64,000 nucleotides of DNA, from positions 1 through 64,000 of the forward strand of contig JADZEW010000015.1 in the NCBI GenBank assembly GCA_020850325.1. The letters run 5' to 3'. The stretch comes from Methanoregulaceae archaeon (lineage in GTDB: Bacteria > Armatimonadota > Fimbriimonadia > Fimbriimonadales > Fimbriimonadaceae). Positions 58,935 to 64,000 of this stretch are shown in pieces; the stretch's first letter is position 1; every line of letters starts with the position of its first letter. The notes under the pieces were generated by a model that made no database searches, was not told where the DNA came from, and saw only the letters and a list, made by a program, of their open reading frames with translations. A program made the position numbers and the translations under genes.

Positions 58935-60941
58935 TCACCCCGCGATGACGATCTTCGAGAAGTCGGCGACTTCCTTCAGCCGATCGCCCACCAGCCCGAG
59001 CAGTGCAAGCCGCGCGTCGCGCACCCGTGCATCATCCACCATCACCATCGTCGCATCGAAGAACGCGTTGATCGGCGCGACCAGCGCGAGCAAGTTGTCC
59101 TTCGACACCGATTCCAGCGCCGATAGCAAGGCGGAACCCTCGGGTGAATCCAGAGCCGCCGCATCCAAAGCCACCGGGGCGATGCCCTTCTTCTCGGCGG
59201 CGCTGATAATGTTCAACGGCCGGATCGCGGCCTGCAGGAACGGTACGTCCGCGGCGAGCGGGCGCAGCATCTCCAACCGAGACGCCACGCGATGAGGAGC
59301 GAACACCAGTCGCGCATCGGCGGCGAAGATCGCATCCAGCCAATCGGCGGGTACGTTCTCGAACAGCGTCGCGTACCGTTGGCGGAACACCTCTTCGGCG
59401 TTCGCCATTGCGGCGTCGCGGTCCAGTTCGATCGTGTACGCACCGATCGCCTTGCCCAGCCATTCATCGAGCCGAAGATCGGCCTCCGGCCAGCGGAGCG
59501 CGATTTCGAGCACGATGCCCGCCGCGCGGCGCAGGCCGTACGGATCGCTCGATCCGCTCGGGACCATGCCCAAGCCCAGATAACCGGCGAGCTTGTCGAG
59601 TTGGTCGGCAAGGGTCAGCCGCAGTCCGATCCGAGAGGCCGCGCTAGCGGTGGTTGGGTTCAGATCGGCTCTGTAGTGGGTCGCGATCGCGTGGCACACG
59701 TCGGCGTGGCGACCTTCGCGCGCGGCGTAGAGTCCGCCGACCATGCCCTGAAGCTCATCGAGCTCGCTGACCAAACCGCTGCTGAGGTCGGCCTTCGCGT
59801 ACTTGCCCGCCTCTTCCGAATGAGCAAGTTCTTCGGCAGCGGACCCCTCCGCTAGAGACCGAGCCAAGAACGCAAGCCGGTCGGCGCGCTCGCGAACCGT
59901 GCCGAGCTTGGCTTGGAACACGATGCCTTCCGTGCGCTTGAGGAACACGTCGAGGTCGTACTTGCGGTCCTCTTCGAAGAAGAAGTCGGCGTCGGCGAAT
60001 CGACAGTTCAGCACCCACGCGTTGCCCTTGGCGACGGTGTGGGTTTCGCCCCCATTTCGGATGGAGACGAACTGGTTCGTCAGTTCGGTGGAGCCTGCTG
60101 CTTGCACCGGGAAAAACCGCTCGTGCTTGGCCATTACGGTGACGAGCACCGGTTCGGGCAGGCGGAGGAACTTGGGATCGAACTCGCCGAGCACCGCGGT
60201 CGGCCATTCGGTGAGGAAGGCGTTTTCGATGATGAGGTCATCGGACAGGCGCGCCCGCCCGCCGCTCACCGCTTCCGCCTGCTCGCTGATGCGGCCGATG
60301 CGCACCGTCGGATCGGGCTCGACCTCGCGGCTCCGCAGCTCGTCAATGAGCTGATCGAACGAGGTCACCGTAAAGGGCTCGGGGTGGTTGAAGCGATGGC
60401 CGCGCGATTGGCTGCCGCTCTGCACGGCGTCGAGCGTGAAGGGTGCGACTGCACCGCCCACGAGCGCGACCACCCAGCGGATTGGCCGGGCGAACCGCGT
60501 GCGATGGTGCGCCCAGCGCATGGTCTTCGCGAAGCTGAGTCCGCGGATCGTCGCCGGTGCGACTTCGGCAACGACTTCGAGAGCGGATCGCCCGACCACT
60601 TCCTTCTTCACCCACACGTAGTCGCCTTCGGTGAACGCGGCGGAGGGGTCGACGCCTTGGCCCCGGCAGAAGCCTTCGAGGGCCTTGCTTGGCGCGCCAT
60701 CGGGTCCGTAGGCGGCCTGGGCGGCAGGCCCGCGGACGGTCTTCGCCTCGTCGGGTTGTCGGTCGGTGATCTTGGCTCCGACGATGAGGCGTCGTGGCGT
60801 GGCGTAGGTTCGAAGTTCCGTGGGTTCGAGCTTGGCCTCGGTCAGCGCGGCGTGCAGGGCGGACGCCCAGTCATCCAGCGCCTTCCCAATGAACGAAGCG
60901 GGTAGCTCTTCGCAACCAAGTTCAAGAACGAGTTCAGGCAT
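58935..60941 (-). CDS. glyS: Glycyl-tRNA synthetase beta subunit
   Basis: A 668-residue beta subunit of the alpha2-beta2 glycyl-tRNA synthetase. The N-terminal LVLELGCEELPASFIGKALDDW is characteristic, as are TPRRLIVGA, VRGPAAQAAYGPDG, SFAKTMRWAHHRTRFARPIRWVVALVGG, KHERFFPVQAAG and the HD-like/anticodon region YGLRRAAGIVLEIALRWPEADL near the C-terminus. The alpha subunit gene (glyQ) is not adjacent and not in the window, which is unusual but known. I chose ATG 60941 over the longer frame to 61190, which runs over the divergent gene. TAGACT lies 8 nt before it. Confidence 0.95.
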   Translation of the reverse strand: MPELVLELGCEELPASFIGKALDDWASALHAALTEAKLEPTELRTYATPRRLIVGAKITDRQPDEAKTVRGPAAQAAYGPDGAPSKALEGFCRGQGVDPSAAFTEGDYVWVKKEVVGRSALEVVAEVAPATIRGLSFAKTMRWAHHRTRFARPIRWVVALVGGAVAPFTLDAVQSGSQSRGHRFNHPEPFTVTSFDQLIDELRSREVEPDPTVRIGRISEQAEAVSGGRARLSDDLIIENAFLTEWPTAVLGEFDPKFLRLPEPVLVTVMAKHERFFPVQAAGSTELTNQFVSIRNGGETHTVAKGNAWVLNCRFADADFFFEEDRKYDLDVFLKRTEGIVFQAKLGTVRERADRLAFLARSLAEGSAAEELAHSEEAGKYAKADLSSGLVSELDELQGMVGGLYAAREGRHADVCHAIATHYRADLNPTTASAASRIGLRLTLADQLDKLAGYLGLGMVPSGSSDPYGLRRAAGIVLEIALRWPEADLRLDEWLGKAIGAYTIELDRDAAMANAEEVFRQRYATLFENVPADWLDAIFAADARLVFAPHRVASRLEMLRPLAADVPFLQAAIRPLNIISAAEKKGIAPVALDAAALDSPEGSALLSALESVSKDNLLALVAPINAFFDATMVMVDDARVRDARLALLGLVGDRLKEVADFSKIVIAG

Positions 60942-60949
60942 GAGCTTAG

Positions 60950-60955
60950 AGTCTA
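60950..60955 (-). promoter_or_regulatory. -10 box for glyS
   Basis: TAGACT on the minus strand, 8 nt before ATG 60941, fits a leaderless start. A second TAGACT on the plus strand (60998-61003) serves the divergent gene. Confidence 0.4.
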
Positions 60956-60997
60956 CCGTTCGCCCCAAATGCACCATGATCCCACCCACATCTGTCG

Positions 60998-61003
60998 TAG
61001 ACT
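60998..61003 (+). promoter_or_regulatory. -10 box for gene at 61011
   Basis: TAGACT followed by ctcttcc and GTG 61011, a 7-nt gap. It supports GTG 61011 as the start over the upstream in-frame codon at 60969. Confidence 0.4.
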
Positions 61004-61010
61004 CTCTTCC

Positions 61011-61403
61011 GTGGGTGCCTACTACATCACCTCCGACCTGGACTTGCGAGCCCGCTTTGAGCCGTCCGCACTGGACGAAGCTCTTAGACACGCCGGGCTG
61101 TTTGGTGGCATTCGTCAGCGGGATGGCTACTGGCAAGCAGGTTACTCCTGCGCGCCCTGCGTGGACGCCCCAGCTTCGGCGCTGAGGCATCTCCTCGATA
61201 TCGTCGAGTCACTCGACCCTGAGGCTCGTGACCAGTGGGACCGATGCTATTCGCGGCGGTTCGACATGGGATTCCAGTCCTTTGATGAACGGTTCGCCTC
61301 GCGTTGGCAGATCAATGATCGGCTGATGCGCCGACTGGCGGCCGTGAACGCCGAGCTTGTGGTGACGATCTATCGGGCCGAGCAATCCCGTGAGGCCACC
61401 TAG
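61011..61403 (+). CDS. Hypothetical protein
   Basis: A 130-residue protein I do not recognise. It starts GAYYITSDLDLRARFEPSALDEALRHAGL and continues with LRHLLDIVESLDPEARDQWDRCYSRRFDMGFQSF, a soluble alpha/beta mix with no signal peptide and three Cys. No motif is known. The start GTG 61011 is set by the TAGACT box 7 nt upstream. It is divergent from glyS and 25 nt before the glycosidase gene, which has its own possible promoter, so the three may form separate units. Confidence 0.55.
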   Translation: MGAYYITSDLDLRARFEPSALDEALRHAGLFGGIRQRDGYWQAGYSCAPCVDAPASALRHLLDIVESLDPEARDQWDRCYSRRFDMGFQSFDERFASRWQINDRLMRRLAAVNAELVVTIYRAEQSREAT

Positions 61404-61417
61404 CCCCCGTGGAACCC

Positions 61418-61423
61418 CATAAT
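61418..61423 (+). promoter_or_regulatory. -10 box for glycosidase gene
   Basis: CATAAT, 5 nt before ATG 61429, fits the leaderless pattern. It supports the upstream ATG rather than the second ATG at 61456. Confidence 0.35.
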
Positions 61424-61428
61424 AAGCC

Positions 61429-63414
61429 ATGCTGGAATGGATTGCGTTGGGCGTCATGAGCGAAGCACGGCTGGAGTCGAATCGCTGGGAAATCGAGCCA
61501 AAGGGCGGCATCGTAACCACGCTTGAGCGACTGACCCGTGGAGCAGCCCACAGCGACCATCTAGAGATGGGCGGGCGCACCGTGAATGCGATCGTAAAGT
61601 GGTCGGTGACGTCTAGCGGAGAAGTCACGTTAGAGCGCATCGTGCGGTGGCCGATGCTTCGCGAGAAAAAGGACGACACCCACGCCGCACTCTCGGTGCA
61701 GATCAAGTCTGAAGCCGACCCCAAGCTCCTCCTCGACGGCAAGCCCTATGCCCCCGGAAAGGCCAAGGAGTTCCGCATCCAGGGCATGCTCCAATGGACC
61801 GACGAGCACGCAAGTGTGCGCATCCGGCGAACGGTATTCCCGAGCACCAGCTTGCCGTGTTTGTTGGAAAGGTGGGAGGTTACGAACTGCTCGAAGCGGC
61901 CGATCACCCTCGATACCCCGGAGCCCGTCTCGGAGGAGCTTCTGCCGATCGAGCGCTTCGCTTGGGCCGCGCATCGGGTGCGCCGCGAGTGGCTCGGCGG
62001 ACGGGCGAGGATTCTCGCCCCCGGCGAAACCGCGACGCTCGGGCTCGCATTCTCGGCCCGCGAGGAAGGTCAGCCGGCAATCCACCCCGACCTCGACGCC
62101 GAGTGGTCGGCACGCCAAGCCTACATTTCCAAGCTGACCAACGACCTCGTGTTACAGACCGGCGATCCCGTCGTCGATCGGCTGTTCGCGTTCTCGAAGC
62201 TGCGGGCGGCAGAGAACGTGCTCGCCACCCGCGGTGGATTGATGCACGCCCCGGGCGGTTTCAACCGTTACCTCGCCGCGCTGTGGTGCAACGACCAGAA
62301 CGAATACGTGAGCCCGTTCTTTCCGTTCCTCGGCGACGAGGGCGGCAACGAATCCGCGCGCAACGCCTACGCCTGGTTCGCGAAGTACATGAACCCCGAG
62401 TTCAAGCACATCCCAAGCTCCATCGTCGCTGAGGGCCGGGGTGTGTGGCAAGGTGCCGGTGACCGAGGCGACGCGGCGATGACCGCGTACGGCGCCGCGC
62501 GGTGGGCGCTGGCGACCGGAGACGCTCGACTGGCTCGCGAGGTCTGGCCGTTCATCGAATGGTGCCTAGAGTATTGCGAGCGTCAGAAGACCACCGACGG
62601 GGTGATCGCCTCGAACAGCGATGAACTCGAGGGCCGATTCTCGTCGGGCAAAACCAACCTCGCGACGTCGTGCCTCACCTATGATGCACTCATCTCGGCC
62701 GCATACCTTGCCGAGGCGCTCGGTGAACCCGCCGCGAAGTCGCGCAGTTACCGCGCTCGGGCAACCGAACTCCGTGCGGCGATCGGACGCGTATTCGGTG
62801 CGCGGGTTGCCGGATTCGAGACGTACCGCTATCACGAGGGGCTGGACAAGCTTCGATCATGGATCTGCATCCCGCTCGTAATGGGCATCCACGAGCGAGC
62901 GAAGGGCACCATCGAGGCGCTATTCTCGCCCGACCTGTGGACCACTGACGGCCTGCTCACGGAGGTCGGCTCGAAGACCTACTGGGATCGCTCGACGCTG
63001 TACGCGCTTCGTGGGGTGTTCAATGCCGGGGAAGCCGACCGCGCGGCGGAACATCTGCGGCGATATGCCGAGCGGCGTCTGCTCGGCGACCATGTTCCCT
63101 ATTGCCAAGAGGCGTATCCGGAGCAGAATCAGAGCCACCTTTCCGCGGAGTCGGGCTTGTTTTGCCGGATCATCACCGAGGGCGCGTGCGGCATCCGGCC
63201 GATCGACTTCGACCGCTTTGAAGCCACCCCGCAACTTCCGAAGCAGTGGCGTCAACTGAAGCTCGACCGGATTCATGCGTTCGGCCGGGTGTGGGATTAC
63301 CTAGCCGTCCGCAAGGGTAAGGGGATCGAACTGACGATCAAGGATGCCTCTGGCCTCGTGGTGTATCGGGAGTCCAAGCCGGTCGGCGAACCGCATCGGG
63401 TTCAGTTTCGGTAG
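61429..63414 (+). CDS. (alpha/alpha)6-barrel glycosidase-like protein
   Basis: A 661-residue protein, without a signal peptide. The N-terminal about 220 residues are a beta-sandwich and the rest is a six-hairpin barrel, as in amylo-alpha-1,6-glucosidase-like, GH63 and GH78 enzymes. Visible landmarks: ALWCNDQNEYVSPFFPFLGDEGGNES, GDRGDAAMTAYGAARWALATGDARLAREVWPFIEWCLEY, ASNSDELEGRFSSGKTNLATS, YWDRSTLYALRGVFNAGEADRAAEHLRRYAERRLLGDHVPYCQEAYPEQNQSHLSAESGLF. Acidic residues in WCNDQNEY and DELEG could be catalytic. The precise family and substrate are not determined. A CATAAT box 5 nt upstream favours the first ATG. Confidence 0.75.
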   Translation: MLEWIALGVMSEARLESNRWEIEPKGGIVTTLERLTRGAAHSDHLEMGGRTVNAIVKWSVTSSGEVTLERIVRWPMLREKKDDTHAALSVQIKSEADPKLLLDGKPYAPGKAKEFRIQGMLQWTDEHASVRIRRTVFPSTSLPCLLERWEVTNCSKRPITLDTPEPVSEELLPIERFAWAAHRVRREWLGGRARILAPGETATLGLAFSAREEGQPAIHPDLDAEWSARQAYISKLTNDLVLQTGDPVVDRLFAFSKLRAAENVLATRGGLMHAPGGFNRYLAALWCNDQNEYVSPFFPFLGDEGGNESARNAYAWFAKYMNPEFKHIPSSIVAEGRGVWQGAGDRGDAAMTAYGAARWALATGDARLAREVWPFIEWCLEYCERQKTTDGVIASNSDELEGRFSSGKTNLATSCLTYDALISAAYLAEALGEPAAKSRSYRARATELRAAIGRVFGARVAGFETYRYHEGLDKLRSWICIPLVMGIHERAKGTIEALFSPDLWTTDGLLTEVGSKTYWDRSTLYALRGVFNAGEADRAAEHLRRYAERRLLGDHVPYCQEAYPEQNQSHLSAESGLFCRIITEGACGIRPIDFDRFEATPQLPKQWRQLKLDRIHAFGRVWDYLAVRKGKGIELTIKDASGLVVYRESKPVGEPHRVQFR

Positions 63415-63437
63415 AACGCGCCCTCCCGGTCAGCTTC

Positions 63438-64000
63438 CTAGGGCGATTCGACGTCCAGCGCTCCGCGTTTCTCTAGGAACTCGGCGAACTCAACTTCAGT
63501 TAGCTCCGCACCGATCGCCGCCTCCGCCTCAAAGCTCTCACCAAGCGCCTCGCGGGCAATCATAAGGGCCTCATCGTAATCGTCGACGGCCCAGGGGATC
63601 ATCCACATCGAGAATCGGCTTCGGAGCTTGCCCATAAGCCCGGAGACCGCCGCGGCCTGGCGATGCAATCCCTGGTGGACCAAAGCGGGAAGTAGCCGCA
63701 TCAGACTGGCCTGGGTGGCTCGTGCGTTGTGCTCGCGGATAAAGGTGACGATGACCGTCTCAAGCATCGCCTGCGCGCGGGCATATTGCCGCTCGTGGCA
63801 AAGCAAGGAAGCCTCCGTAAGATCGAGGTTGTTACTCAGCAGTCCGGCCGGTTCAAAGCTCCGCGCACGCTCGAGGTATTCACGAACCCGTGGCAAATCG
63901 CGATTGGCCAAGTGGACATTCGCGCCGTTGATCAGGTTCGCAATGTGGGTGCTCCTGTCGTCCAAATCCGCAGACAGATCGCAGGCTCGCTCCACCGCGA
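63438..64000 (-). CDS. C-terminal part of a TPR-containing regulator (runs off the window)
   Basis: At least 187 residues, open to the window edge. It is all helical in tetratricopeptide style: HIANLINGANVHLANRDLPRVREYLERARSFEP, LDLTEASLLCHERQYARAQAMLETVIV. The last 40 residues (YDEALMIAREALGESFEAEAAIGAELTEVEFAEFLE) resemble the usual end of large multi-domain proteins with an ATPase and TPR half (AfsR, protein-kinase or adenylate-cyclase type regulators). The N-terminal domains lie beyond the window, so the function is only a guess. It converges on the glycosidase gene, with 23 nt between stops. Confidence 0.6.
   Translation of the reverse strand, partial: AVERACDLSADLDDRSTHIANLINGANVHLANRDLPRVREYLERARSFEPAGLLSNNLDLTEASLLCHERQYARAQAMLETVIVTFIREHNARATQASLMRLLPALVHQGLHRQAAAVSGLMGKLRSRFSMWMIPWAVDDYDEALMIAREALGESFEAEAAIGAELTEVEFAEFLEKRGALDVESP

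Noticed and set aside
1-64000. tRNA, rRNA, CRISPR arrays, insertion sequences and attachment sites
   Set aside because: The gaps were read on both strands; none held cloverleaf-like sequence, regular direct repeats with spacers, transposase fragments or flanking duplications that I could support.

Overview
The window is a GC-rich (clearly above 55% by eye), densely packed chromosomal segment of about 55 protein genes. I see no rRNA, tRNA, CRISPR array, transposase or prophage, and no gene-free stretch longer than about 205 bases. The gene content points to a diderm, free-living, sugar-using bacterium: TamB, HtrA, an RseB-like protein, several exported proteins and two prepilin-like proteins. 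The prepilin-type protein at 23.6 kb, with a CxxN motif just after the N-terminal helix, is a style common in Armatimonadota (Fimbriimonadia); that placement is an inference, not a proof.

Layout. 0-6 kb: ubiD, a secreted unknown, a spore-photolyase-like radical SAM gene with a 10-bp inverted repeat over its start, and a MerR gene coupled to a glycosyltransferase/TPR gene. 6-12.5 kb: polA, then an envelope-stress operon read leftward (ECF sigma factor, zinc-finger anti-sigma factor, RseB-like protein, HtrA protease). 12.5-16.2 kb: a leftward operon of a KimA-type potassium importer, a STAS plus USP-like protein and gpsA. 16.2-18.5 kb: a biotinyl-domain protein lacking its biotin lysine, a pilin-like protein, uppS and endonuclease IV. 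18.5-25 kb: a methyltransferase, a secreted protein with 27-residue repeats, a hydrolase, an acetyltransferase, a prepilin-type protein and an isochorismatase-family enzyme. 25-30.3 kb: a sugar-phosphate-isomerase-like protein and a sugar ABC importer (ATPase, permease, binding lipoprotein) closed by a terminator. 30-33.7 kb: three small unknown envelope proteins, a stand-alone C-terminal half of UvrA and a PIN/Phd toxin-antitoxin pair. 33.8-38.2 kb: an unusual GH38 protein divergent from a sialate O-acetylesterase. 38.2-48 kb: cysS, a receiver-less LuxR regulator, cdsA, an ABC ATPase, valS and a comEC split into two genes. 48-64 kb: a serine hydrolase, dciA, recF, RDD and DUF58 genes, a 1517-residue TamB, fadD, glyS, a glycosidase and the end of a TPR protein.

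A window-wide pattern is that many genes have a TANNNT hexamer only 5-9 nt before the start codon. This fits transcription starting at or next to the start codon (leaderless mRNA). Many other genes overlap by 4 nt (ATGA, GTGA or TTGA), indicating coupled translation.

The observations most worth following are: a perfect 16-bp palindrome resembling the ParB-binding parS site upstream of valS; the half-length UvrA with its own promoter; the biotinyl-domain protein with Lys replaced by Gly; the GH38 protein with Tyr at the nucleophile position; and the self-contained sigma/anti-sigma/RseB/HtrA module. All functions are from sequence recognition only; no database search was run.
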